64,000 bases of DNA from Brevundimonas sp. SGAir0440 (GTDB lineage: Bacteria; Pseudomonadota; Alphaproteobacteria; Caulobacterales; Caulobacteraceae). The DNA lies in NCBI RefSeq assembly GCF_005484585.1, contig NZ_CP039435.1, forward strand, positions 558,001 to 622,000. Reading direction: 5' to 3'. The notes under the pieces were generated by a model. That model ran no database searches. It saw nothing but the letters and a program-made list of their open reading frames with translations, and was not told the DNA's origin. This document shows, in pieces, positions 56,004 to 63,941 of the stretch (position 1 is its first letter; each line of letters starts with the position of its first letter). Position numbers and translations under genes: made by a program.

Positions 56004-56584
56004 TGTCCGAGGCGGCCCCGAGCGGCGTTCTGACGGCCGAAGCATTCGATACGCCGCGCATCCTGCTCGCCGGCGCGGTCGACTACGCCATGTACGACCG
56101 CTTCCGCCAGCAGATGGCGGAGGCACCCGACACAGGGCTGACCGTCATCGAACTGTCGACCCTGGGCGGTGATCCGGAGGTGGCGCGCATGATGGGCGAG
56201 GACGTGCGCTTTCAAAGCGACATCAATCCGTCGCGCCGGCTGGTCTTTCTGGGCAAGGCGGCGATCTATTCCGCCGGCGCTACCTTCATGAGCTTCTTTG
56301 CGGTGGAGAATCGCTATCTGACGCGGGGCGCGCGAGTGATGATCCATGAGCGCAAGATGGATAAGCAACTGCATGTCTCGGGGCCGCTGACGACCTGCAT
56401 CGCCTCGGTTCGCGCTATGCTGAACGAGCTGGAACACTCCATCGTCATCCAGAACGAGGGTTTCGAGAATCTGGTGCGCGGATCGTCTGTCACGATGGAG
56501 GAGGTGCTGAAACGCGCCCCCGCCAACTGGTACATCGAGGCCCAGGAGGCGAAGGCGCTGGGCCTGATCGCCGAAGTGATCTGA
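56003..56584 (+). CDS. ClpP-like (S14) serine peptidase homologue
   Basis: 193 residues with a ClpP/crotonase fold. The nucleophile Ser90 sits in KAAIYSAGATF and the catalytic His115 in RVMIHERK, as in ClpP. At the ClpP Asp position the alignment shows Asn175 (APANWYIEAQEAKALGLI). The N-terminus lacks the usual ClpP processing region. It is not the housekeeping ClpP, which is found with clpX; more likely a stress-specific or membrane-associated relative. Coupled to the 68-residue gene under the EcfG promoter. Its stop lies in a hairpin shared with hslV. Confidence 0.78.
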   Translation: MSEAAPSGVLTAEAFDTPRILLAGAVDYAMYDRFRQQMAEAPDTGLTVIELSTLGGDPEVARMMGEDVRFQSDINPSRRLVFLGKAAIYSAGATFMSFFAVENRYLTRGARVMIHERKMDKQLHVSGPLTTCIASVRAMLNELEHSIVIQNEGFENLVRGSSVTMEEVLKRAPANWYIEAQEAKALGLIAEVI

Positions 56585-56601
56585 CCCGCCTGACGGGTCA
56601 G
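56581..56601. other. Hairpin across convergent stop codons
   Basis: CTGACCCG (56581-56588) pairs with CGGGTCAG (56594-56601) and includes both the ClpP-like stop and the hslV stop. No T-run, so a weak terminator or a 3'-end protecting structure for both mRNAs. Confidence 0.55.
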
Positions 56602-57158
56602 GCCTGAAGCGTTTCCAAGGTCAGATTGCCATTGGTGTAGACGCAGATTTCGGCGGCGATCTTCATGGCCTTGCGGGCGACCTGTTCGGCGTCCAGATCG
56701 GTTTCCTCGATCAGGGCGCGGGCGGCCGACAGGGCGTAGTTGCCGCCCGAACCCACGGCTGCGACGCCATACTCCGGCTCCAGCACATCGCCGACGCCCG
56801 TCACGGTGAAGATGGACGACTTGTCCGCCACCAGCAGCATCGCTTCCAGCCGGCGCAGATAGCGGTCGGTGCGCCAGTCCTTGGCGAGGTCGACGCAGGC
56901 GCGCGCCAGCTGATCAGGATACTGCTCCAGCTTGGCCTCAAGCCGTTCGATCAGGGTGAAGGCGTCGGCCGTGGCGCCGGCAAAGCCCGCCAGCACCTTG
57001 CCGCCGGCCAGGGTGCGCACCTTGCGGGCGGCGCCCTTGACGATGGTCGGGCCCATCGAAACCTGGCCGTCGCCGGCGATTACGGTGCGTCCGTTCTTGC
57101 GCACCGCCAGAATGGTAGTGCCGTGCCAGTCGGGGAAGTTGGATGCGGTCTGGGTCAT
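56598..57158 (-). CDS. hslV: ATP-dependent protease subunit HslV
   Basis: 186 residues of the proteasome-like N-terminal Thr peptidase family. A short propeptide (13 residues) precedes the active Thr14 in [10 protein letters not shown]; Lys and the segment GDGQVSMG follow. It forms the double-ring core of HslUV, opened by the HslU ATPase. No hslU lies beside it: the next gene downstream is convergent and upstream is divergent. Confidence 0.95.
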   Translation of the reverse strand: MTQTASNFPDWHGTTILAVRKNGRTVIAGDGQVSMGPTIVKGAARKVRTLAGGKVLAGFAGATADAFTLIERLEAKLEQYPDQLARACVDLAKDWRTDRYLRRLEAMLLVADKSSIFTVTGVGDVLEPEYGVAAVGSGGNYALSAARALIEETDLDAEQVARKAMKIAAEICVYTNGNLTLETLQA

Positions 57159-57292
57159 GACGATCAGATGGCGCGGCTGGAGGCCGGCATCAAGTCTGTC
57201 GCGCCTTGGTGTAACGCTGTCTTATTTTGACCCCAATATTGGCTAGAAGGCGCAATCCGCTTTCGCGGTTCTTTGAAATCGAGGGGCAGGTT

Positions 57293-57694
57293 TTGCTTTA
57301 TCGCGTCGTTTTCGTGAGTGAAATGATCGGTGGCGCGAACCACACGATCCAGTCGCTTGCCGAAATCCTCGGCGCGTCGGAGCGAAACAATCGCCGCGAC
57401 GAGATCGGCAGCGCCATGCTGTTCCACGAGGGCGAGATGGCCCAGGTCATCGAGGGCGCCCGGGCGGACCTGGATCGGCTGATGTCGCGCCTCTGGAAAG
57501 ACCCGCGTCATCACAACATCCGCGTCCTGGATGATCGGCCCGTCATGCAGCGGCGGATGCGCGAACCCGCGCGGCTGTGCGCCCTCAGCGACCGGCAGGC
57601 CGCCGACATTCTGCGCGGACGGCGCCTGAGCGATCTGTCCAGCGCGGGTCTGGAAAAGCTGCTGTCGTGCGAACACGTCCGGATGGCCGCTTAA
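57293..57694 (+). CDS. BLUF-domain-like protein without the photoactive Tyr
   Basis: 133 residues from a TTG with AGGGG 7 bases upstream. The BLUF fold is recognisable: MLYRVVFVSEM (strand 1), ILGASERNNRRDEIGSAML, FHEGEMAQVIEG, and WKDPRHHNIRVL. Asn32/Asn33 and Gln51 are kept. The flavin-neighbouring Tyr of strand 1 (Tyr8 of Slr1694, Tyr21 of AppA) aligns with Phe7, and the usual GITG after RNN reads EIGS. It may bind flavin without the normal photocycle or act as a structural adaptor. A start at 57227 would add an unconserved tail. Confidence 0.75.
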   Translation: MLYRVVFVSEMIGGANHTIQSLAEILGASERNNRRDEIGSAMLFHEGEMAQVIEGARADLDRLMSRLWKDPRHHNIRVLDDRPVMQRRMREPARLCALSDRQAADILRGRRLSDLSSAGLEKLLSCEHVRMAA

Positions 57695-57748
57695 GGCGCC
57701 AGGCGACAGCCCCCTCGCGCCGGAACCTGTGCGGCGCTAGATAGGGCG

Positions 57749-58486
57749 GTGATCTTTTCTGAAGACGAAGTCGAACGCTATGCGCGGCATCTGGTCCTGT
57801 CCGAAGTGGGCGGGCCGGGGCAGCAGGCGCTGAAGCGCGCGCGGGTGCTGATCGTCGGCGCGGGCGGCGTGGGATCGCCAGCGGCGCTCTATCTGGCGGC
57901 GGCGGGCGTCGGAACCCTGGGCCTGATCGACGACGATGTGGTCGGCCTGTCCAACCTGCAACGGCAGATCGCCTTTTCGACGGCGCAGGTCGGCCGGTCG
58001 AAGGTCGAGGCGGCGGCGGAACGGCTGGTCGGCCTCAATCCGCATGTCGCGGTCAAAACCTTCGCCGAGCGGATCACCGCCGAGAATGCGGCGGCGCGGA
58101 TTGCAGCCTTCGACATCGTGCTGGACGGGACCGACGATTTCCAGACCCGGCTGTTGGTCAACGCGGCCTGTGTTGCGGCGGGCAAGCCGCTGGTGTCGGG
58201 CGCGCTTGGCCGCTGGAACGGGCAGATCGGGGTGTTTGCAGGCCAGCCCTGCTATCAATGCCTGGTGCCCGAGATTCCGCCGGATGCGGAAACCTGTGCG
58301 CGCGTCGGCGTCGTCGGCGCCCTGACCGGCGTGATCGGGTCGATGGCGGCGCTTGAGGTCATCAAGCTGATCACCGGCGCGGGCGAGGCCCTGACGGGGC
58401 GGTTGATGCTGTATGACGGTCTGGCGGGCTCGGCGCGGACCGTGAGGGTCGCCGCCGATCCGGAGTGCCCCGTCTGCGGCGGCTGA
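57749..58486 (+). CDS. MoeB/ThiF-family adenylyltransferase
   Basis: 245 residues, GTG start. The E1-like nucleotide motif GAGGVGSPAA (residues 38-47), DDDVVGLSNLQRQIAF, and two CxxC zinc pairs (PCYQC and PECPVC) are visible. It adenylates the C-terminal Gly of MoaD or ThiS for molybdopterin or thiazole synthesis; no moa or thi genes are adjacent, so which one is open. The rhodanese tail of longer MoeZ forms is absent. Confidence 0.88.
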   Translation: MIFSEDEVERYARHLVLSEVGGPGQQALKRARVLIVGAGGVGSPAALYLAAAGVGTLGLIDDDVVGLSNLQRQIAFSTAQVGRSKVEAAAERLVGLNPHVAVKTFAERITAENAAARIAAFDIVLDGTDDFQTRLLVNAACVAAGKPLVSGALGRWNGQIGVFAGQPCYQCLVPEIPPDAETCARVGVVGALTGVIGSMAALEVIKLITGAGEALTGRLMLYDGLAGSARTVRVAADPECPVCGG

Positions 58487-58489
58487 AGA

Positions 58490-58756
58490 TCAGGCGGCCG
58501 CCGCGAAACGGATGTCGGCCAGATCCAAGTCAGCCAAATCCAGATCGGGCAGGGGGGGGGCAAAGCCCAGCGCGGGGTTGCTGAGCACCGTCACCAGACG
58601 TTCGCCGCAATAAAGATAGAGGGTCTCGAACCCGACCCACTTGCGGGCGATCGCTTCCAGCGCCTGATTGGCCGCCGTGTCGTTCGTCGCGTCGAGGACG
58701 CAGATGTCCCGCACCGGAACGCCGGGCAGGTTGACGATGCAGTAGTAGGAGTCCAA
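58490..58756 (-). CDS. 88-residue hypothetical protein, general-stress promoter
   Basis: 88 residues from a TTG with GAGGAAG 6 bases upstream. The first 60 residues look like a compact domain (YYCIVNLPGVPVRDICVLDATNDTAANQALEAIA; GFETLYLYCGERLVTVLS). The last 25 are DL/A-rich (DLDLADLDLADIRFAAAA). A run of nine G on the plus strand (58552-58560) lies in the region encoding the Pro-Pro of the tail. An EcfG promoter lies 29 bases upstream. No family recognised. Confidence 0.68.
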   Translation of the reverse strand: MDSYYCIVNLPGVPVRDICVLDATNDTAANQALEAIARKWVGFETLYLYCGERLVTVLSNPALGFAPPLPDLDLADLDLADIRFAAAA

Positions 58757-58784
58757 CGCACACTTCCTCGATCAGGACGCCGGA

Positions 58785-58809
58785 AACGAAGCGCGTTTAC
58801 GACGGTTCC
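58785..58809 (-). promoter_or_regulatory. EcfG (sigma-T) general-stress promoter, minus strand
   Basis: Minus-strand GGAAC (58809-58805), 16-base spacer, CGTT (58788-58785), an exact consensus match with a start expected near 58778, giving a leader of about 22 bases to the 88-residue gene. Confidence 0.75.
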
Positions 58810-58875
58810 TCCCCTGCCAGCGGTTTTCGACAGCCGTGTGAGTTCGGTCCGACAGACTTGTGAAAAGGAGGCCTG

Positions 58876-60084
58876 ATGGCCCGACGTCCCGCCTCGCCCA
58901 AACGCCTGAACGCCGTAAATCTCAGCGGCTTAGGCGCTGAGCGTCTGGGCGAACTGCTGATGCAGGCGGCGGATGCGGATGCGATCCTGAAGCGGCGGCT
59001 CAGGCTGGTGATGGCGGCCGAGGCGGGGCCGGATCTGCTGGCCCTGGAAATCGACAAGCGATTGACGACAATCGCCGCCAGCCGCGCGCGCGTGTCATGG
59101 CGAAAGCGGCCGGACCTGTTGCGCGATCTGGAGATTCTGCGGGCTGCAATCGTCGAGGATCTGGCCGAGGCCGCTCCGGCGATGGGGTTGGAGCGATTGA
59201 TCGGCTGGTTCGATCTGTTTCGCGGCCTGGCCTCGCGGGTCAAGGATCAGAAGGGCGAACTGGCCGACGCGTTCGAAACGGCGGCTGCGGATTTGTGGCG
59301 GATCGCCGAGGCTGCGGTGCGGACGGACGACAGCACAGTGGGTCTGCTGGCGGAGGCGGTGGCGCGGCAACCGCTCGAATACGCCCGCTGGATAGGGGCC
59401 GGCGGCGACAATCTGACGGCGGACATGGCCAAGAGACTGCTGGATCGTCTCGAAACCGCATCCACCGCACGCGGGATGCGGACGGTCGTGCGACGGCTGG
59501 CGGACCGGGCGGGCGATCTGGACCTGTGGCTGTCGATGACGACGCCGGAGGAACGGGGCTCGCCGGATTTCGCGGCGGTGATGGCCAAGCGGCTGCTGGT
59601 GGCCGATCGCATTCCAGAAGCGCGTCAGGCGCTGGAGGCGGCGCTGAAACCGTCGGTGGGCAACCGGCGCTGGACCTTCGGGCGATCGCCGCAGGCCGGA
59701 CCGCCGGTCCTGACCCCGGCGTGGGAGGCGACCTCGATCGCTCTTTTGGAAGCCGAGGGCCGCAAGGACGAGGCGCAGGACCTGCGCTGGGCGATGTTCG
59801 AGCGCGACCTGTCCGCGCCGGTGCTGCGGGCCTATCTGGCGCGTCTGCCGGACTTCGACGATGTGGAGGCGCTGGACCGCGCCTTGGCCCACGCCGCCAC
59901 CCATGCGGACTTCGAAACGGCGCTGGGGTTTCTGATGGACTGGCCCGCGCACCGCGAGGCGGCCGCCCTGGTCGAGCGCCGCATTCGCGAAGTGCGCACG
60001 CCGCTGCCGCTCAAGGCCGACTGGGCCGCGCGGCTGGCGCAGAAATATCCCGATGCGGCCGAGCGGTTGCTGGCTGCGCCCTAA
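58876..60084 (+). CDS. DUF6880-like helical-repeat protein
   Basis: 402 residues, soluble, almost all alpha-helical with TPR/HEAT-like spacing. The opening NLSGLGAERLGELLMQAADADAILKRRL and the mid-segment DLLRDLEILRAAI, with late LPDFDDVEALDRALAHA, fit a conserved alphaproteobacterial family (DUF6880 type) of unknown function, sometimes annotated near SWIM zinc-finger proteins. AAGGAGG is 4 bases before the ATG. Convergent with the dehydrogenase. Confidence 0.7.
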   Translation: MARRPASPKRLNAVNLSGLGAERLGELLMQAADADAILKRRLRLVMAAEAGPDLLALEIDKRLTTIAASRARVSWRKRPDLLRDLEILRAAIVEDLAEAAPAMGLERLIGWFDLFRGLASRVKDQKGELADAFETAAADLWRIAEAAVRTDDSTVGLLAEAVARQPLEYARWIGAGGDNLTADMAKRLLDRLETASTARGMRTVVRRLADRAGDLDLWLSMTTPEERGSPDFAAVMAKRLLVADRIPEARQALEAALKPSVGNRRWTFGRSPQAGPPVLTPAWEATSIALLEAEGRKDEAQDLRWAMFERDLSAPVLRAYLARLPDFDDVEALDRALAHAATHADFETALGFLMDWPAHREAAALVERRIREVRTPLPLKADWAARLAQKYPDAAERLLAAP

Positions 60085-60096
60085 AGCATTGCGGGC

Positions 60097-61083
60097 CTAG
60101 AGCATCGCCGGGATGACCCGATCCGGCGGGCGGTGGCCGTTCTGATAGGTCATGACGTTGGCGATGACGCGGTCACCCATGTCCTGGCGCGCTTCCAACG
60201 TGGCGGAACCCAGGTGGGGCAGCAGCACGACATTGGACTGGCCCAACAGGCCATGATGGATGGCGGGCTCGTTCTCGAACACGTCAAGGCCGACGCCGGA
60301 CAGGGCGCGCATGGCCACCGCCTGAGCCAGGGCCGCCTCGTCGATCAGTTCTCCGCGCGCGGTGTTGATCAGGATGGCGTGGGGCTGAAGCCGGGCCAGC
60401 CGCTCAGCCGACAGCAGATGGTAAGTGTCCTTCGTCGCCGGACAGTTCAGCGAGACGATGTCCATCCGCGCCAGCATCTGGTCCAGGTCGTCCCAGTAGG
60501 TCGCGCTCAGCTCTTCCTCGATCAGGGCCGGGACGGGCTTGCGATTGTGATAGTGGACTTGAAGGCCGAAGGCCTTGGCGCGGCGGGCCAGGGCCTGGCC
60601 GATCCGGCCCATGCCGACGATCCCCAGCCGCTTGCCCCACAGCTTGCGCCCGCACATCCAGGTCGGGGTCCAGCCCTCGAACCGGCCTTCGGCCACCACC
60701 TGGGCGCCTTCGACGATGCGGCGGCTGACGGCCAGGATCAGGCTCATGGCCAGGTCGGCGGTGTCCTCGGTCAGGACGCCGGGCGTGTTGGTCACGATGA
60801 TGCCGCGCGCCACGGCCGCATCGACGTCGATATGATCCACCCCGGCGCCGAAGTTGGCGATCATCTTCAACTGCTCGCCCGCGCCATTGATCAGGTCGGC
60901 GTCGATGACGTCGGTGATGGTGGGCACCAGAACCTCGGCCCGCTGGACGGCGGCCTGCAAGGCGGCGCGATCCATCGGCTGATCCTTCAGGTTCAGCTCG
61001 GCGTCGAACAGCTCCCGCATCCGCGTTTCGACCGCGTCGGGCAGGCGTCTGGTTAATACGACCTTAAGCTTGCGGGGGGACAT
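60097..61083 (-). CDS. D-isomer 2-hydroxyacid dehydrogenase (glyoxylate/hydroxypyruvate reductase type)
   Basis: 328 residues. The NAD(P) Rossmann motif is GIVGMGRIGQALARRA (about 155-170); catalytic Arg is in NTARGELID, Glu in FENEPAI and His in LLPHLGSAT. The sequence is of the GyaR/2-hydroxyacid group that reduces glyoxylate or hydroxypyruvate. A full CtrA-type site lies just inside its 5' end. The start at 61083 is divergent from the SH3 gene. Confidence 0.92.
   Translation of the reverse strand: MSPRKLKVVLTRRLPDAVETRMRELFDAELNLKDQPMDRAALQAAVQRAEVLVPTITDVIDADLINGAGEQLKMIANFGAGVDHIDVDAAVARGIIVTNTPGVLTEDTADLAMSLILAVSRRIVEGAQVVAEGRFEGWTPTWMCGRKLWGKRLGIVGMGRIGQALARRAKAFGLQVHYHNRKPVPALIEEELSATYWDDLDQMLARMDIVSLNCPATKDTYHLLSAERLARLQPHAILINTARGELIDEAALAQAVAMRALSGVGLDVFENEPAIHHGLLGQSNVVLLPHLGSATLEARQDMGDRVIANVMTYQNGHRPPDRVIPAML
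61053..61067. promoter_or_regulatory. CtrA-type binding site
   Basis: TTAA-N7-TTAA; on the minus strand it extends to TTAAC as in the CtrA consensus. It lies 16-30 bases inside the dehydrogenase coding start and 84-98 bases before the SH3 gene. Exact matches are rare at this base composition. Confidence 0.55.
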
Positions 61084-61150
61084 TCTCGGCCTTGGTTAGC
61101 GGGCGGCGATTCAGACGGATCAAAGCCCGCGCGACGGGTCGTTCCAATCA

Positions 61151-61723
61151 GTGTCTAGCAAAGCCGCCGCCATCTTCCAAAGCCTGCGACGCCACATCGC
61201 CATCGTAGGAGCCGTTCTCGGCCTCGGCGTGATGGCCAGCGCCGGCGCGACCATGCCCGACGGCCGCCCGACGCCGACGGGGCTTGAGGTGCCGCGCTGG
61301 ATTTCGCTGAAGTCCTCGCACGTCCGCGCACGCCAGGGGCCGGGCCTGGATTATCCGATCCTGTGGGAATATCGGGCCGCCGGCCTGCCGGTTCAGGTGA
61401 TCGCCGAGACGACGGAATGGCGCAAGATCTGCGACCCGGACGGAGCCGTGGCCTGGATCCACCGCACGGTGTCGTCGGGCCGGCGTTACGTCTTCAACAC
61501 AACCGCAGAGGAAGTGCCGATCCGGTCGGGCCGATCCGAGACCGCGTCGGTGCGCGCGCGCCTGTCGCCGCGCGCTTTGGTGATGCTGGACGAATGCGAA
61601 GAGGGCTGGTGCAAGGTCCGGGCGAGACGGCTGGAGGGTTTCGTGGCCCAGCGGGCCGTGTTCGGCACCCAGGAGCGGGCGCTGTGCAACGCCAATCGCC
61701 CTGCGGGCACGGGTCGCAACTGA
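61151..61723 (+). CDS. Secreted bacterial SH3-domain protein
   Basis: 190 residues, GTG start. A membrane helix or signal (about 14-33) precedes two SH3b-like repeats: VRARQGPGLDYPILWEY and VPIRSGRSETASVRARL, each followed by W-x-K segments (EWRKICDPDGAVAWIHRTV; GWCKVRARRLEGFVAQ). Bacterial SH3 domains bind peptidoglycan stem peptides or act as adaptors. Likely periplasmic; role unknown. CtrA-type site upstream. Confidence 0.85.
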   Translation: MSSKAAAIFQSLRRHIAIVGAVLGLGVMASAGATMPDGRPTPTGLEVPRWISLKSSHVRARQGPGLDYPILWEYRAAGLPVQVIAETTEWRKICDPDGAVAWIHRTVSSGRRYVFNTTAEEVPIRSGRSETASVRARLSPRALVMLDECEEGWCKVRARRLEGFVAQRAVFGTQERALCNANRPAGTGRN

Positions 61724-61792
61724 CCGCACGCTGTTGAGCGAAGCAGCGCGGTCGTGTAACCCGCGCGCAACGTATCAAGAAACGGAAGCGCC

Positions 61793-62326
61793 TTGACCCA
61801 GTCCCAATATCCTTCGTCCTTCGATCATGAGGCCCTGCTGGCCTCGGGCCGCGGCGAGCTGTTCGGTCCCGGCAACGCCCAGCTGCCCGCCCCGCCGATG
61901 CTGATGTTCGACCGCATCACCACGATCAATGCGGACGGCGGAGAGCACGGCAAGGGCTATGTCGAGGCCGAACTCGACATCCATCCCGACCTCTGGTTCT
62001 TCCAGTGCCACTTTATCGGCGACCCCGTCATGCCGGGCTGCCTGGGCCTGGACGCCATGTGGCAGCTGGTCGGCTTCTATCTGGGCTGGATCGGCGGTCC
62101 CGGTCGGGGTCGCGCCCTGGGCGTCGGCGAGGTCAAGTTCACCGGCCAGGTCACTCCGGACATCAAGAAGGTGGTCTACAAGATCAACCTGAAGCGCGTC
62201 ATCAACCGCAAGCTGGTCATGGGCATCGCCGACGGCGTGCTGGAGGCCGACGGCCAGGTCATCTACACCTGCAACGACATGCGGGTCGGCCTGTTCGGCG
62301 CCAAGGATGAGGCGGCGGGCGGCTAA
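61793..62326 (+). CDS. fabA: 3-hydroxydecanoyl-ACP dehydratase/isomerase
   Basis: 177 residues from a TTG. Active-site His73 and Asp87 lie in [20 protein letters not shown]. FabA dehydrates 3-hydroxydecanoyl-ACP and isomerises the trans-2 to cis-3 decenoyl-ACP, the branch to unsaturated fatty acids. Its usual partner fabB follows 66 bases downstream. Length is as in E. coli with a short N-terminal tail. Confidence 0.96.
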   Translation: MTQSQYPSSFDHEALLASGRGELFGPGNAQLPAPPMLMFDRITTINADGGEHGKGYVEAELDIHPDLWFFQCHFIGDPVMPGCLGLDAMWQLVGFYLGWIGGPGRGRALGVGEVKFTGQVTPDIKKVVYKINLKRVINRKLVMGIADGVLEADGQVIYTCNDMRVGLFGAKDEAAGG

Positions 62327-62392
62327 CGCCCCTATATAACCGCGAACAAGGCGGACGGTCCTCGGACCAGGAAGCATCAAGAAGGAAACACC

Positions 62393-63610
62393 ATGCGTCG
62401 TGTCGTCGTCACCGGCCTGGGCATCGTCTCTTCCATCGGCCATGGCGCCGAGGAGGTGACCCAGTCACTGCGCGAAGCCCGTTCGGGCGTCGTTCATGCC
62501 CCCGACCACGCCAAATACGGCTTCCGCAGCCAGGTCTGGGCGCCGCCCAAGATCGGTCCGTGGGAAGAACTGGTCGATCGTCGCGCCGCGCGCTTTTTGG
62601 CCAACGGCACGGCCTGGGGCCACATCGCCTTCGAAGAGGCGCTGAAGTCGTCGGGCATGACGGCGGACGAGATCAAGGACGACCGGATCGGCCTGATCGT
62701 CGGCGAGGGCGGTCCCTCGACCCAGGTGATCCTGCAGGCGGCCGCGACCACGGTCGAAAAGGGCGCGCCCAAGCGCATCGGCCCGTTCGCGGTGCCCAAG
62801 GCGATGGCGTCGGGCCCGTCGGCGGTGCTGTCGACCTGGTTCCAGATGCGCGGCATCAACTATTCGATCAGCTCGGCCTGCGCGACCAGCGCCCACTGCA
62901 TCGGCGCCGGGGTCGAACAGATCCAGTGGGGCAAGCAGGACGTGGTCTTCGCCGGCGGCTGCGAGGACATCGACTGGTCCATGTCCAATATGTTCGACGC
63001 CATGGGCGCCATGTCGTCGGACTTTAACGACAATCCGTCCATCGCCTCCAGAGCCTATGACGCCAACCGCGACGGCTTCGTCATCGCCGGCGGCGCCGGC
63101 ATCGTGGTGCTGGAAGAGTACGAGCGGGCCAAGGCGCGCGGCGCGACCATCTACGCTGAGGTCACGGGCTACGGCGCCAACGCCGACGGCTACGACATGG
63201 TCGCCCCCTCGGGCGAAGGCGCCCAGCGCTGCATGAAGATCGCGCTGGAACAGGCCGGCAATCCGAAGATCGACTATCTGAACCCGCACGGCACCTCGAC
63301 GCCTGTGGGCGACGCCAAGGAGATGGAGGCCGTGCGCGCCGTCTTCGGCGACCAGATGCCGATGATCTCCTCGACCAAGTCGCTGACCGGTCACTCGCTC
63401 GGCGCGGCCGGCGCCCAGGAAGCTATCTACTGCCTGCTGATGATGCAGAACGGCTTCGCCGCCGAGAGCGCCCATATCGAGACCCTCGATCCGGCCTTCG
63501 AGGGCATGCCCATCCTGCGCCAGCGCCACGACGGCGAACTGACCCACGTCATGTCCAACAGCTTCGGCTTCGGCGGCACCAACGGCACGCTGATCCTGTC
63601 GAAGGTCTGA
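62393..63610 (+). CDS. fabB: Beta-ketoacyl-ACP synthase I
   Basis: 405 residues; condenses malonyl-ACP with acyl-ACP and elongates the cis-3-decenoyl product of FabA. Active site Cys163 in [10 protein letters not shown], His in [11 protein letters not shown] and His in [16 protein letters not shown] is 6 bases before the ATG. Forms the fabA-fabB operon. Confidence 0.97.
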   Translation: MRRVVVTGLGIVSSIGHGAEEVTQSLREARSGVVHAPDHAKYGFRSQVWAPPKIGPWEELVDRRAARFLANGTAWGHIAFEEALKSSGMTADEIKDDRIGLIVGEGGPSTQVILQAAATTVEKGAPKRIGPFAVPKAMASGPSAVLSTWFQMRGINYSISSACATSAHCIGAGVEQIQWGKQDVVFAGGCEDIDWSMSNMFDAMGAMSSDFNDNPSIASRAYDANRDGFVIAGGAGIVVLEEYERAKARGATIYAEVTGYGANADGYDMVAPSGEGAQRCMKIALEQAGNPKIDYLNPHGTSTPVGDAKEMEAVRAVFGDQMPMISSTKSLTGHSLGAAGAQEAIYCLLMMQNGFAAESAHIETLDPAFEGMPILRQRHDGELTHVMSNSFGFGGTNGTLILSKV

Positions 63611-63622
63611 AACTTTCACCCA

Positions 63623-63649
63623 TCATCCTCGGGTCAAGCCCGAGGATGA
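63623..63649. repeat. Solo palindrome, half of the 4798-4906 element
   Basis: 11-bp stem TCATCCTCGGG with its complement (63623-63633, 63639-63649), loop TCAAG. The reverse complement has the CTTGA loop and CATCCT ends seen in each arm at 4798-4906. It lies 13 bases after fabB and may serve as its transcript end. Confidence 0.75.
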
Positions 63650-63941
63650 CGGATGGGAGGGCTTAGGGGCAGCGGCTTTATTGCGTGTGGAGGGCGTTTC
63701 TCCATCTCTCTGCGTGAATTCTTTCGTCACTGCCCGTTTACACGACCGTTTCTCACCCTTAGAGAGCGTCGCCGTGACCAAGCGCCCGATTAAAGCGATG
63801 ACCTCGAAAACCACCGGCTTCGGCGGGGCGGTTTCGGGTGCGCGCACGGTCTAGCGACAGCCTCGATCCCAAGCCCCGCCGATGCGCGGGGCGGTCGATC
63901 CGGCTGTACCCCGCGCCTCCATCCTTCCAGGAGACGCCTCA
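63650..63941. other. Intergenic region before the second asd-like gene
   Basis: About 290 bases without a convincing gene. A GTG frame of 26 codons (63774-63854) has only a weak ribosome-binding site. A hairpin GCCCCGC/GCGGGGC (63873-63892) with flanking GATC lies 50 bases before the next start and could be part of its leader. No clear promoter identified. Confidence 0.5.

Noticed and set aside
63623..63847. Minus-strand frame after fabB
   Set aside because: Starts in the intergenic region and ends in the palindromic repeat; SSSGLTRG is the usual false translation of that repeat.
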